A stretch of 64,000 bases of DNA from Loxodes magnus (Eukaryota > Ciliophora > Karyorelictea > Loxodida > Loxodidae), in NCBI GenBank assembly GCA_946699065.1, contig CAMPDV010002375.1, positions 1 to 64,000 of the forward strand, written 5' to 3'. Below the pieces are notes generated by a model. It made no database searches, was not told the origin of the DNA, and saw only the letters and a program-made list of their open reading frames with translations. Position 1 is the stretch's first letter; each line of letters opens with the position of its first letter. Of this stretch, positions 38,824 through 54,448 are shown in pieces. Made by a program: the position numbers and the translations under genes.

Positions 38824-41800
38824 AAAATTTGTATTCTCACTTCAAAACACTAATAAAAACAATGTTTTTTTTACTTTAAAAATTACACAACTATTTTTCA
38901 TACATTGTTAACTCACTCTGGTATTAAAATTTCGTATTCTCACCTCAAAACACTTATAAAACAATGTTTTTTTTTACTTTAAAAATTACACAACTATTTT
39001 TCATACATTGTTAACTCACTCTGGTATTAAAATTTCGTATTCTCACTTCAAAACACTAATAAAAACAATGTTTTTTTTACTTTAAAAATTACACAACTAT
39101 TTTTCATACATTGTTAACTCACTCTGGTATTAAAATTTCGTATTCTCACTTCAAAATACTAATAAAAACAATGTTTTTTTTTACTTTAAAAATTACACAA
39201 CTATTTTTCATACATTGTTAACTCACTCTGGTATTAAAATTTCGTATTCTCACTCCAAAACACTAATAAAAACAATGTTTTTTTTACTTTAAAAATTACA
39301 CAACTATTTTCATACATTGTTAACTCACTCTGGTATTAAAATTTCGTATTCTCACTTCAAAATACTAATAAAAACAATGTTTTTTTTTACTTTAAAAATT
39401 ACACAACTATTTTTCATACATTGTTAACTCACTCTGGTATTAAAATTTCGTATTCTCACTTCAAAACACTAATAAAAACAATGTTTTTTTTACTTTAAAA
39501 ATTACACAACTATTTTTCATACATTGTTAACTCACTCTGGTATTAAAATTTCGTATTCTCACTTCAAAACACTAATAAAAACAATGTTTTTTTTTACTTC
39601 AAAAATTACACAACTATTTTTCATACATTGTTAACTCACTCTGGTATTAAAATTTCGTATTCTCACTTCAAAACACTAATAAAAACAATGTTTTTTTTTA
39701 CTTTAAAAATTACACAACTATTTTTCATACATTGTTAACTCACTCTGGTATTAAAATTTCGTATTCTTTTTCAAAATACTAATAAAAACAATGTTTTTTT
39801 TTACTTTAAAAATTACACAACTATTTTCATACATTGTTAACTCACTCTGGTATTAAAATTTCGTATTCTCACTTCAAAACACTAATAAAAACAATGTTTT
39901 TTTTTACTTTAAAAATTACACAACTATTTTTCATACATTGTTAACTCACTCTGGTATTAAAATTTCGTATTCTCACTTCAAAATACTTATAAAAACAATG
40001 TTTTTTTTTACTTTAAAAATTACACAACTATTTTCATACATTGTTAACTCACTCTGGTATTAAAATTTCGTATTCTCACTTCAAAACACTAATAAAAACA
40101 ATGTTTTTTTTACTTTAAAAATTACACAACTATTTTTCATACATTGTTAACTCACTCTGGTATTAAAATTTCGTATTCTCACCTCAAAACACTAATAAAA
40201 ACAATGTTTTTTTTACTTTAAAAATTACACAACTATTTTTCATACATTGTTAACTCACTCTGGTATTAAAATTTGTATTCTCACTTCAAAACACTAATAA
40301 AAACAATGTTTTTTTTACTTTAAAAATTACACAACTATTTTTCATACATTGTTAACTCACTCTGGTATTAAAATTTCGTATTCTCACCTCAAAACACTAA
40401 TAAAAACAATGTTTTTTTTACTTTAAAAATTACACAACTATTTTTCATACATTGTTAACTCACTCTGGTATTAAAATTTCGTATTCTCACCTCAAAATAC
40501 TTATAAAAACAATGTTTTTTTTTACTTTAAAAATTACACAACTATTTTTCATACATTGTTAACTCACTCTGGTATTAAAATTTCGTATTCTCACTTCAAA
40601 ATACTTATAAAAACAATGTTTTTTTTTACTTTAAAAATTACACAACTATTTTTAATACATTGTTAACTCACTCTGGTATTAAAATTTCGTATTCTCACTT
40701 CAAAATACTTATAAAAACAATGTTTTTTTTACTTTAAAAATTACACAACTATTTTTCATACATTGTTAACTCACTCTGGTATTAAAATTTCGTATTCTCA
40801 CCTCAAAATACTTATAAAAACAATGTTTTTTTTTACTTTAAAAATTACACAACTATTTTTCATACATTGTTAACTCACTCTGGTATTAAAATTTCGTATT
40901 CTCACTTCAAAATACTTATAAAAACAATGTTTTTTTTACTTTAAAAATTACACAACTATTTTTCATACATTGTTAACTCACTCTGGTATTAAAATTTCGT
41001 ATTCTCACTTCAAAATACTTATAAAAACAATGTTTTTTTTTACTTTAAAAATTACACAACTATTTTCATACATTGTTAACTCACTCTGGTATTAAAATTT
41101 CGTATTCTCACTTCAAAACACTAATAAAAACAATGTTTTTTTTTACTTTAAAAATTACACAACTATTTTTCATACATTGTTAACTCACTCTGGTATTAAA
41201 ATTTCGTATTCTCACTTCAAAATACTTATAAAAACAATGTTTTTTTTACTTTAAAAATTACACAACTATTTTTCATACATTGTTAACTCACTCTGGTATT
41301 AAAATTTCGTATTCTCACTTCAAAACACTAATAAAAACAATGTTTTTTTTACTTTAAAAATTACACAACTATTTTTCATACATTGTTAACTCACTCTGGT
41401 ATTAAAATTTCGTATTCTCACTTCAAAACACTAATAAAAACAATGTTTTTTTTACTTTAAAAATTACACAACTATTTTTCATACATTGTTAACTCACTCT
41501 GGTATTAAAATTTCGTATTCTCACTTCAAAACACTAATAAAAACAATGTTTTTTTTTACTTTAAAAATTACACAACTATTTTTCATACATTGTTAACTCA
41601 CTCTGGTATTAAAATTTCGTATTCTCACTTCAAAACACTAATAAAAACAATGTTTTTTTTACTTTAAAAATTACACAACTATTTTCATACATTGTTAACT
41701 CACTCTGGTATTAAAATTTCGTATTCTCACTTCAAAATACTTATAAAAACAATGTTTTTTTTACTTTAAAAATTACACAACTATTTTTCATACATTGTTA

Positions 41801-42435
41801 ACTCACTCTGGTATTAAAATTTCGTATTCTCACCTCAAAATACTTATAAAAACAATGTTTTTTTTTACTTTAAAAATTACACAACTATTTTTCATACATT
41901 GTTAACTCACTCTGGTATTAAAATTTCGTATTCTCACTTCAAAATACTTATAAAAACAATGTTTTTTTTTACTTTAAAAATTACACAACTATTTTTCATA
42001 CATTGTTAACTCACTCTGGTATTAAAATTTCGTATTCTCACTTCAAAACACTTATAAAACTATGTTTTTTTTTACTTTAAAAATTACACAACTATTTTTC
42101 ATACATTGTTAACTCACTCTGGTATTAAAATTTCGTATTCTCACTTCAAAACACTAATAAAAACAATGTTTTTTTTACTTTAAAAATTACACAACTATTT
42201 TCATACATTGTTAACTCACTCTGGTATTAAAATTTCGTATTCTCACTTCAAAATACTTATAAAAACAATGTTTTTTTTACTTTAAAAATTACACAACTAT
42301 TTTTCATACATTGTTAACTCACTCTGGTATTAAAATTTCGTATTCTCACTTCAAAACACTAATAAAAACAATGTTTTTTTTTACTTTAAAAATTACACAA
42401 CTATTTTTCATACATTGTTAACTCACTCTGGTATT
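38824..42435 (+). repeat. H-rich sub-domain
   Basis: H copies on A, B and C backgrounds cluster near 38,941, 40,182, 40,386, 40,490, 40,800 and 41,832. F copies at 38,824 and 40,268 are 1,444 bp (14 monomers) apart, and both are preceded by B, A8, H/A8, so those junctions are probably duplicates. Private substitutions include cactcc near 39,251 and acttcaaaaatt near 39,597. Confidence 0.78.
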
Positions 42436-43677
42436 AAAATTTCGTATTCTCACTTCAAAATACTAATAAAAACAATGTTTTTTTTACTTTAAAAATTACA
42501 CAACTATTTTTCATACATTGTTAACTCACTCTGGTATTAAAATTTCGTATTCTCACTTCAAAATACTTATAAAAATATGTTTTTTTTTTACTTTAAAAAT
42601 TACACAACTATTTTTCATACATTGTTAACTCACTCTGGTATTAAAATTTCGTATTCTCACTTCAAAACACTAATAAAAACAATGTTTTTTTTACTTTAAA
42701 AATTACACAACTATTTTTCATACATTGTTAACTCACTCTGGTATTAAAATTTCGTATTCTCACTTCAAAATACTTATAAAAATATGTTTTTTTTTTACTT
42801 TAAAAATTACACAACTATTTTTCATACATTGTTAACTCACTCTGGTATTAAAATTTCGTATTCTCACTTCAAAACACTAATAAAAACAATGTTTTTTTTT
42901 ACTTTAAAAATTACACAACTATTTTTAATACATTGTTAACTCACTCTGGTATTAAAATTTCGTATTCTCACTTCAAAACACTAATAAAAACAATGTTTTT
43001 TTTTACTTTAAAAATTACACAACTATTTTTCATACATTGTTAACTCACTCTGGTATTAAAATTTCGTATTCTCACTTCAAAACACTAATAAAAACAATGT
43101 TTTTTTTACTTTAAAAATTACACAACTATTTTTCATACATTGTTAACTCACTCTGGTATTAAAATTTGTATTCTCACTTCAAAACACTAATAAAAACAAT
43201 GTTTTTTTTACTTTAAAAATTACACAACTATTTTTCATACATTGTTAACTCACTCTGGTATTAAAATTTCGTATTCTCACTTCAAAACACTAATAAAAAC
43301 AATGTTTTTTTTTACTTTAAAAATTACACAACTATTTTTCATACATTGTTAACTCACTCTGGTATTAAAATTTCGTATTCTCACTTCAAAACACTAATAA
43401 AAACAATGTTTTTTTTACTTTAAAAATTACACAACTATTTTTCATACATTGTTAACTCACTCTGGTATTAAAATTTCGTATTCTCACTTCAAAACACTAA
43501 TAAAAACAATGTTTTTTTTTACTTTAAAAATTACACAACTATTTTTAATACATTGTTAACTCACTCTGGTATTAAAATTTCGTATTCTCACTTCAAAACA
43601 CTAATAAAAACAATGTTTTTTTTTACTTTAAAAATTACACAACTATTTTTCATACATTGTTAACTCACTCTGGTATT
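42436..43677 (+). repeat. 12-monomer higher-order unit, copy 1 (1,242 bp)
   Basis: Order: Y8, G, A8, G, A9/J, A9, A8, F, A9, A8, A9/J, A9. The two J copies inside lie 620 bp (6 monomers) apart, which suggests an older 6-monomer duplication within the unit. Confidence 0.8.
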
Positions 43678-44609
43678 AAAATTTCGTATTCTCACTTCAA
43701 AATACTAATAAAAACAATGTTTTTTTTACTTTAAAAATTACACAACTATTTTTCATACATTGTTAACTCACTCTGGTATTAAAATTTCGTATTCTCACTT
43801 CAAAATACTTATAAAAATATGTTTTTTTTTTACTTTAAAAATTACACAACTATTTTTCATACATTGTTAACTCACTCTGGTATTAAAATTTCGTATTCTC
43901 ACTTCAAAACACTAATAAAAACAATGTTTTTTTTACTTTAAAAATTACACAACTATTTTTCATACATTGTTAACTCACTCTGGTATTAAAATTTCGTATT
44001 CTCACTTCAAAATACTTATAAAAATATGTTTTTTTTTTACTTTAAAAATTACACAACTATTTTTCATACATTGTTAACTCACTCTGGTATTAAAATTTCG
44101 TATTCTCACTTCAAAATACTTATAAAAACAATGTTTTTTTTTTACTTTAAAAATTACACAACTATTTTTAATACATTGTTAACTCACTCTGGTATTAAAA
44201 TTTCGTATTCTCACTTCAAAATACTTATAAAAACAATGTTTTTTTTTACTTTAAAAATTACACAACTATTTTTCATACATTGTTAACTCACTCTGGTATT
44301 AAAATTTCGTATTCTCACTTCAAAACACTAATAAAAACAATGTTTTTTTTACTTTAAAAATTACACAACTATTTTTCATACATTGTTAACTCACTCTGGT
44401 ATTAAAATTTGTATTCTCACTTCAAAACACTAATAAAAACAATGTTTTTTTTACTTTAAAAATTACACAACTATTTTTCATACATTGTTAACTCACTCTG
44501 GTATTAAAATTTCGTATTCTCACTTCAAAACACTAATAAAAACAATGTTTTTTTTTACTTTAAAAATTACACAACTATTTTTCATACATTGTTAACTCAC
44601 TCTGGTATT
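43678..44609 (+). repeat. 12-monomer higher-order unit, copy 2 (first nine monomers)
   Basis: Order: Y8, G, A8, G, B10/J, B9, A8, F, A9, after which the class order departs into the C-rich domain. G (tatg at 42,576 and 43,818) and Y8 (42,436 and 43,678) are both offset by exactly 1,242 bp. A third, shorter match (Y8, G, A8, G) begins at 54,449. Confidence 0.78.
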
Positions 44610-47600
44610 AAAATTTCGTATTCTCACTTCAAAACACTTATAAAACAATGTTTTTTTTTACTTTAAAAATTACACAACTATTTTTCATACATTGTTAACT
44701 CACTCTGGTATTAAAATTTCGTATTCTCACTTCAAAATACTTATAAAAACAATGTTTTTTTTTACTTTAAAAATTACACAACTATTTTTCATACATTGTT
44801 AACTCACTCTGGTATTAAAATTTCGTATTCTCACTTCAAAATACTTATAAAAACAATGTTTTTTTTTACTTTAAAAATTACACAACTATTTTTCATACAT
44901 TGTTAACTCACTCTGGTATTAAAATTTCGTATTCTCACTTCAAAAACACTTATAAAACAATGTTTTTTTTTACTTTAAAAATTACACAACTATTTTTCAT
45001 ACATTGTTAACTCACTCTGGTATTAAAATTTCGTATTCTCACTTCAAAACACTTATAAAACAATGTTTTTTTTTACTTTAAAAATTACACAACTATTTTT
45101 CATACATTGTTAACTCACTCTGGTATTAAAATTTCGTATTCTCACTTCAAAACACTAATAAAACAATGTTTTTTTTTACTTTAAAAATTACACAACTATT
45201 TTTCATACATTGTTAACTCACTCTGGTATTAAAATTTCGTATTCTCACTTCAAAACACTAATAAAAACAATGTTTTTTTTTACTTTAAAAATTACACAAC
45301 TATTTTTCATACATTGTTAACTCACTCTGGTATTAAAATTTCGTATTCTCACTTCAAAACACTTATAAAACAATGTTTTTTTTACTTTAAAAATTACACA
45401 ACTATTTTTCATACATTGTTAACTCACTCTGGTATTAAAATTTCGTATTCTCACTTCAAAACACTTATAAAACAATGTTTTTTTTTACTTTAAAAATTAC
45501 ACAACTATTTTTCATACATTGTTAACTCACTCTGGTATTAAAATTTCGTATTCTCACTTCAAAACACTTATAAAACAATGTTTTTTTTTACTTTAAAAAT
45601 TACACAACTATTTTTCATACATTGTTAACTCACTCTGGTATTAAAATTTCGTATTCTCACTTCAAAACACTAATAAAAACAATGTTTTTTTTTACTTTAA
45701 AAATTACACAACTATTTTTCATACATTGTTAACTCACTCTGGTATTAAAATTTCGTATTCTCACTTCAAAACACTAATAAAAACAATGTTTTTTTTTACT
45801 TTAAAAATTACACAACTATTTTTCATACATTGTTAACTCACTCTGGTATTAAAATTTCGTATTCTCACTTCAAAACACTTATAAAACAATGTTTTTTTTT
45901 ACTTTAAAAATTACACAACTATTTTTCATACATTGTTAACTCACTCTGGTATTAAAATTTCGTATTCTCACTTCAAAATACTTATAAAAACAATGTTTTT
46001 TTTTACTTTAAAAATTACACAACTATTTTTCATACATTGTTAACTCACTCTGGTATTAAAATTTCGTATTCTCACTTCAAAACACTTATAAAACAATGTT
46101 TTTTTTACTTTAAAAATTACACAACTATTTTTCATACATTGTTAACTCACTCTGGTATTAAAATTTCGTATTCTCACTTCAAAACACTAATAAAAACAAT
46201 GTTTTTTTTTACTTTAAAAATTACACAACTATTTTTCATACATTGTTAACTCACTCTGGTATTAAAATTTCGTATTCTCACTTCAAAACACTAATAAAAA
46301 CAATGTTTTTTTTTACTTTAAAAATTACACAACTATTTTTCATACATTGTTAACTCACTCTGGTATTAAAATTTCGTATTCTCACTTCAAAACACTTATA
46401 AAAACAATGTTTTTTTTTACTTTAAAAATTACACAACTATTTTTCATACATTGTTAACTCACTCTGGTATTAAAATTTCGTATTCTCACTTCAAAACACT
46501 TATAAAACAATGTTTTTTTTTACTTTAAAAATTACACAACTATTTTTCATACATTGTTAACTCACTCTGGTATTAAAATTTCGTATTCTCACTTCAAAAC
46601 ACTTATAAAACAATGTTTTTTTTTACTTTAAAAATTACACAACTATTTTTCATACATTGTTAACTCACTCTGGTATTAAAATTTCGTATTCTCACTTCAA
46701 AACACTAATAAAAACAATGTTTTTTTTTACTTTAAAAATTACACAACTATTTTTCATACATTGTTAACTCACTCTGGTATTAAAATTTCGTATTCTCACT
46801 TCAAAACACTTATAAAACAATGTTTTTTTTACTTTAAAAATTACACAACTATTTTTCATACATTGTTAACTCACTCTGGTATTAAAATTTCGTATTCTCA
46901 CTTCAAAACACTTATAAAAACAATGTTTTTTTTTACTTTAAAAATTACACAACTATTTTTCATACATTGTTAACTCACTCTGGTATTAAAATTTCGTATT
47001 CTCACTTCAAAACACTTATAAAACAATGTTTTTTTTTACTTTAAAAATTACACAACTATTTTTCATACATTGTTAACTCACTCTGGTATTAAAATTTCGT
47101 ATTCTCACTTCAAAACACTAATAAAACAATGTTTTTTTTTACTTTAAAAATTACACAACTATTTTTCATACATTGTTAACTCACTCTGGTATTAAAATTT
47201 CGTATTCTCACTTCAAAACACTAATAAAAACAATGTTTTTTTTTACTTTAAAAATTACACAACTATTTTTCATACATTGTTAACTCACTCTGGTATTAAA
47301 ATTTCGTATTCTCACTTCAAAACACTTATAAAACAATGTTTTTTTTTTACTTTAAAAATTACACAACTATTTTTCATACATTGTTAACTCACTCTGGTAT
47401 TAAAATTTCGTATTCTCACTTCAAAACACTTATAAAAACAATGTTTTTTTTTACTTTAAAAATTACACAACTATTTTTCATACATTGTTAACTCACTCTG
47501 GTATTAAAATTTCGTATTCTCACTTCAAAACACTTATAAAACAATGTTTTTTTTTACTTTAAAAATTACACAACTATTTTTCATACATTGTTAACTCACT

Positions 47601-50590
47601 CTGGTATTAAAATTTCGTATTCTCACTTCAAAACACTTATAAAACAATGTTTTTTTTTACTTTAAAAATTACACAACTATTTTTCATACATTGTTAACTC
47701 ACTCTGGTATTAAAATTTCGTATTCTCACTTCAAAACACTTATAAAACAATGTTTTTTTTTACTTTAAAAATTACACAACTATTTTTCATACATTGTTAA
47801 CTCACTCTGGTATTAAAATTTCGTATTCTCACTTCAAAACACTAATAAAACAATGTTTTTTTTTACTTTAAAAATTACACAACTATTTTTCATACATTGT
47901 TAACTCACTCTGGTATTAAAATTTCGTATTCTCACTTCAAAACACTTATAAAACAATGTTTTTTTTTTACTTTAAAAATTACACAACTATTTTTCATACA
48001 TTGTTAACTCACTCTGGTATTAAAATTTCGTATTCTCACTTCAAAACACTAATAAAACAATGTTTTTTTTTACTTTAAAAATTACACAACTATTTTTCAT
48101 ACATTGTTAACTCACTCTGGTATTAAAATTTCGTATTCTCACTTCAAAACACTTATAAAACAATGTTTTTTTTTTACTTTAAAAATTACACAACTATTTT
48201 TCATACATTGTTAACTCACTCTGGTATTAAAATTTCGTATTCTCACTTCAAAACACTTATAAAACAATGTTTTTTTTTACTTTAAAAATTACACAACTAT
48301 TTTTCATACATTGTTAACTCACTCTGGTATTAAAATTTCGTATTCTCACTTCAAAACACTTATAAAACAATGTTTTTTTTTTACTTTAAAAATTACACAA
48401 CTATTTTTCATACATTGTTAACTCACTCTGGTATTAAAATTTCGTATTCTCACTTCAAAACACTTATAAAACAATGTTTTTTTTTACTTTAAAAATTACA
48501 CAACTATTTTTCATACATTGTTAACTCACTCTGGTATTAAAATTTCGTATTCTCACTTCAAAACACTAATAAAACAATGTTTTTTTTTACTTTAAAAATT
48601 ACACAACTATTTTTCATACATTGTTAACTCACTCTGGTATTAAAATTTCGTATTCTCACTTCAAAATACTTATAAAAACAATGTTTTTTTTTACTTTAAA
48701 AATTACACAACTATTTTTCATACATTGTTAACTCACTCTGGTATTAAAATTTCGTATTCTCACTTCAAAACACTAATAAAAACAATGTTTTTTTTTACTT
48801 TAAAAATTACACAACTATTTTTCATACATTGTTAACTCACTCTGGTATTAAAATTTCGTATTCTCACTTCAAAACACTAATAAAAACAATGTTTTTTTTT
48901 ACTTTAAAAATTACACAACTATTTTTCATACATTGTTAACTCACTCTGGTATTAAAATTTCGTATTCTCACTTCAAAACACTAATAAAAACAATGTTTTT
49001 TTTTACTTTAAAAATTACACAACTATTTTTCATACATTGTTAACTCACTCTGGTATTAAAATTTCGTATTCTCACTTCAAAACACTAATAAAAACAATGT
49101 TTTTTTTACTTTAAAAATTACACAACTATTTTTCATACATTGTTAACTCACTCTGGTATTAAAATTTCTATTCTCACTTCAAAACACTAATAAAAACAAT
49201 GTTTTTTTTACTTTAAAAATTACACAACTATTTTTAATACATTGTTAACTCACTCTGGTATTAAAATTTCGTATTCTCACTTCAAAACACTAATAAAAAC
49301 AATGTTTTTTTTTACTTTAAAAATTACACAACTATTTTTCATACATTGTTAACTCACTCTGGTATTAAAATTTCGTATTCTCACTTCAAAACACTTATAA
49401 AACAATGTTTTTTTTTACTTTAAAAATTACACAACTATTTTTCATACATTGTTAACTCACTCTGGTATTAAAATTTCGTATTCTCACTTCAAAACACTAA
49501 TAAAACAATGTTTTTTTTTACTTTAAAAATTACACAACTATTTTTCATACATTGTTAACTCACTCTGGTATTAAAATTTCGTATTCTCACTTCAAAACAC
49601 TAATAAAAACAATGTTTTTTTTTACTTTAAAAATTACACAACTATTTTTCATACATTGTTAACTCACTCTGGTATTAAAATTTCGTATTCTCACTTCAAA
49701 ACACTTATAAAACAATGTTTTTTTTTACTTTAAAAATTACACAACTATTTTTCATACATTGTTAACTCACTCTGGTATTAAAATTTCGTATTCTCACTTC
49801 AAAACACTAATAAAAACAATGTTTTTTTTACTTTAAAAATTACACAACTATTTTTCATACATTGTTAACTCACTCTGGTATTAAAATTTCGTATTCTCAC
49901 TTCAAAACACTAATAAAAACAATGTTTTTTTTACTTTAAAAATTACACAACTATTTTTCATACATTGTTAACTCACTCTGGTATTAAAATTTCGTATTCT
50001 CACTTCAAAATACTTATAAAAATATGTTTTTTTTTTACTTTAAAAATTACACAACTATTTTTCATACATTGTTAACTCACTCTGGTATTAAAATTTCGTA
50101 TTCTCACTTCAAAACACTAATAAAAACAATGTTTTTTTTACTTTAAAAATTACACAACTATTTTTCATACATTGTTAACTCACTCTGGTATTAAAATTTC
50201 GTATTCTCACTTCAAAACACTTATAAAACAATGTTTTTTTTTACTTTAAAAATTACACAACTATTTTTCATACATTGTTAACTCACTCTGGTATTAAAAT
50301 TTCGTATTCTCACTTCAAAACACTAATAAAAACAATGTTTTTTTTTACTTTAAAAATTACACAACTATTTTTCATACATTGTTAACTCACTCTGGTATTA
50401 AAATTTCGTATTCTCACTTCAAAACACTTATAAAACAATGTTTTTTTTTACTTTAAAAATTACACAACTATTTTTCATACATTGTTAACTCACTCTGGTA
50501 TTAAAATTTCGTATTCTCACTTCAAAACACTAATAAAACAATGTTTTTTTTTACTTTAAAAATTACACAACTATTTTTCATACATTGTTA
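44610..50590 (+). repeat. C-rich sub-domain
   Basis: C copies (cacttataaaacaatg) and a mixed form, taataaaacaatg, alternate with A9. Four-T runs and D, E, I and H markers are absent as far as I can see. C copies with the unusual eight-T run start at 45,335, 46,058 and 46,782, so they are 723-724 bp (7 monomers) apart, although flanking classes agree only partly. A copy that lost the G of its CpG is near 49,168. Confidence 0.82.
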
Positions 50591-50708
50591 ACTCACTCTG
50601 GTATTAAAATTTCGTATTCTCACTTCAAAACACTAATAAAAACAATGTTTTTTTTACTTTAAAAATTACACAACTATTTTTCATACATTGTTAACTCACT
50701 CTGGTATT

Positions 50709-53700
50709 AAAATTTCGTATTCTCACCTCAAAATACTTATAAAAACAATGTTTTTTTTTACTTTAAAAATTACACAACTATTTTTCATACATTGTTAACT
50801 CACTCTGGTATTAAAATTTCGTATTCTCACTTCAAAACACTAATAAAAACAATGTTTTTTTTTACTTTAAAAATTACACAACTATTTTTCATACATTGTT
50901 AACTCACTCTGGTATTAAAATTTCGTATTCTCACCTCAAAATACTTATAAAAACAATGTTTTTTTTTACTTTAAAAATTACACAACTATTTTTCATACAT
51001 TGTTAACTCACTCTGGTATTAAAATTTCGTATTCTCACCTCAAAATACTTATAAAAACAATGTTTTTTTTTTACTTTAAAAATTACACAACTATTTTTCA
51101 TACATTGTTAACTCACTCTGGTATTAAAATTTCGTATTCTCACTTCAAAATACTTATAAAAACAATGTTTTTTTTTACTTTAAAAATTACACAACTATTT
51201 TCATACATTGTTAACTCACTCTGGTATTAAAATTTCGTATTCTCACTTCAAAACACTAATAAAAACAATGTTTTTTTTTACTTTAAAAATTACACAACTA
51301 TTTTTCATACATTGTTAACTCACTCTGGTATTAAAATTTCGTATTCTCACTTCAAAATACTAATAAAAACAATGTTTTTTTTACTTTAAAAATTACACAA
51401 CTATTTTTCATACATTGTTAACTCACTCTGGTATTAAAATTTCGTATTCTCACCTCAAAATACTTATAAAAACAATGTTTTTTTTTACTTTAAAAATTAC
51501 ACAACTATTTTTCATACATTGTTAACTCACTCTGGTATTAAAATTTCGTATTCTCACTTCAAAATACTTATAAAACAATGTTTTTTTTACTTTAAAAATT
51601 ACACAACTATTTTTCATACATTGTTAACTCACTCTGGTATTAAAATTTCGTATTCTCACTTCAAAATACTTATAAAAATATGTTTTTTTTTTACTTTAAA
51701 AATTACACAACTATTTTTCATACATTGTTAACTCACTCTGGTATTAAAATTTCGTATTCTCACTTCAAAATACTAATAAAAACAATGTTTTTTTTACTTT
51801 AAAAATTACACAACTATTTTTCATACATTGTTAACTCACTCTGGTATTAAAATTTCGTATTCTCACTTCAAAACACTAATAAAAACAATGTTTTTTTTAC
51901 TTTAAAAATTACACAACTATTTTTCATACATTGTTAACTCACTCTGGTATTAAAATTTCGTATTCTCACTTCAAAATACTTATAAAACAATGTTTTTTTT
52001 ACTTTAAAAATTACACAACTATTTTTCATACATTGTTAACTCACTCTGGTATTAAAATTTCGTATTCTCACTTCAAAACACTAATAAAAACAATGTTTTT
52101 TTTTACTTTAAAAATTACACAACTATTTTTCATACATTGTTAACTCACTCTGGTATTAAAATTTCGTATTCTCACTTCAAAATACTTATAAAAATATGTT
52201 TTTTTTTTACTTTAAAAATTACACAACTATTTTTCATACATTGTTAACTCACTCTGGTATTAAAATTTCGTATTCTCACTTCAAAATACTTATAAAAATA
52301 TGTTTTTTTTTTACTTTAAAAATTACACAACTATTTTTCATACATTGTTAACTCACTCTGGTATTAAAATTTCGTATTCTCACTTCAAAACACTAATAAA
52401 AACAATGTTTTTTTTTTACTTTAAAAATTACACAACTATTTTTCATACATTGTTAACTCACTCTGGTATTAAAATTTCGTATTCTCACTTCAAAATACTT
52501 ATAAAACAATGTTTTTTTTTTACTTTAAAAATTACACAACTATTTTTCATACATTGTTAACTCACTCTGGTATTAAAATTTCGTATTCTCACTTCAAAAC
52601 ACTAATAAAAACAATGTTTTTTTTACTTTAAAAATTACACAACTATTTTTCATACATTGTTAACTCACTCTGGTATTAAAATTTCGTATTCTCACTTCAA
52701 AATACTTATAAAAACAATGTTTTTTTTACTTTAAAAATTACACAACTATTTTTAATACATTGTTAACTCACTCTGGTATTAAAATTTCGTATTCTCACTT
52801 CAAAATACTTATAAAAACAATGTTTTTTTTTACTTTAAAAATTACACAACTATTTTTCATACATTGTTAACTCACTCTGGTATTAAAATTTCGTATTCTC
52901 ACTTCAAAATACTTATAAAAACAATGTTTTTTTTTACTTTAAAAATTACACAACTATTTTTCATACATTGTTAACTCACTCTGGTATTAAAATTTCGTAT
53001 TCTCACTTCAAAACACTAATAAAAACAATGTTTTTTTTTTACTTTAAAAATTACACAACTATTTTTCATACATTGTTAACTCACTCTGGTATTAAAATTT
53101 CGTATTCTCACTTCAAAACACTAATAAAAACAATGTTTTTTTTTACTTTAAAAATTACACAACTATTTTTCATACATTGTTAACTCACTCTGGTATTAAA
53201 ATTTCGTATTCTCACTTCAAAACACTAATAAAAACAATGTTTTTTTTTACTTTAAAAATTACACAACTATTTTTCATACATTGTTAACTCACTCTGGTAT
53301 TAAAATTTCGTATTCTCACCTCAAAATACTTATAAAAACAATGTTTTTTTTTTACTTTAAAAATTACACAACTATTTTTCATACATTGTTAACTCACTCT
53401 GGTATTAAAATTTCGTATTCTCACCTCAAAATACTTATAAAAACAATGTTTTTTTTTTACTTTAAAAATTACACAACTATTTTTAATACATTGTTAACTC
53501 ACTCTGGTATTAAAATTTCGTATTCTCACCTCAAAACACTTATAAAAATATGTTTTTTTTTTACTTTAAAAATTACACAACTATTTTTCATACATTGTTA
53601 ACTCACTCTGGTATTAAAATTTCGTATTCTCACTTCAAAACACTAATAAAAACAATGTTTTTTTTACTTTAAAAATTACACAACTATTTTTCATACATTG

Positions 53701-54448
53701 TTAACTCACTCTGGTATTAAAATTTCGTATTCTCACCTCAAAATACTTATAAAAACAATGTTTTTTTTTACTTTAAAAATTACACAACTATTTTTCATAC
53801 ATTGTTAACTCACTCTGGTATTAAAATTTCGTATTCTCACTTCAAAATACTTATAAAAACAATGTTTTTTTTTACTTTAAAAATTACACAACTATTTTTA
53901 ATACATTGTTAACTCACTCTGGTATTAAAATTTCGTATTCTCACTTCAAAATACTTATAAAAACAATGTTTTTTTTACTTTAAAAATTACACAACTATTT
54001 TTCATACATTGTTAACTCACTCTGGTATTAAAATTTCGTATTCTCACCTCAAAATACTTATAAAAACAATGTTTTTTTTTACTTTAAAAATTACACAACT
54101 ATTTTTCATACATTGTTAACTCACTCTGGTATTAAAATTTCGTATTCTCACCTCAAAATACTTATAAAAACAATGTTTTTTTTTACTTTAAAAATTACAC
54201 AACTATTTTTCATACATTGTTAACTCACTCTGGTATTAAAATTTCGTATTCTCACTTCAAAATACTTATAAAAACAATGTTTTTTTTTTACTTTAAAAAT
54301 TACACAACTATTTTTAATACATTGTTAACTCACTCTGGTATTAAAATTTCGTATTCTCACTTCAAAACACTAATAAAAAACAATGTTTTTTTTTTACTTT
54401 AAAAATTACACAACTATTTTTCATACATTGTTAACTCACTCTGGTATT
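50709..54448 (+). repeat. H/B/G/J-rich sub-domain
   Basis: Dominated by B, H/B, G and J copies, many with ten-T runs. The order H/B9, B9/J, B8, H/B9 at about 53,730-54,046 repeats the order at 40,490-40,800. The J markers at 40,655 and 53,901 are 13,246 bp (about 128 monomers) apart. This suggests a long-range duplication or shared ancestry with the earlier H-rich domain. Confidence 0.75.
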
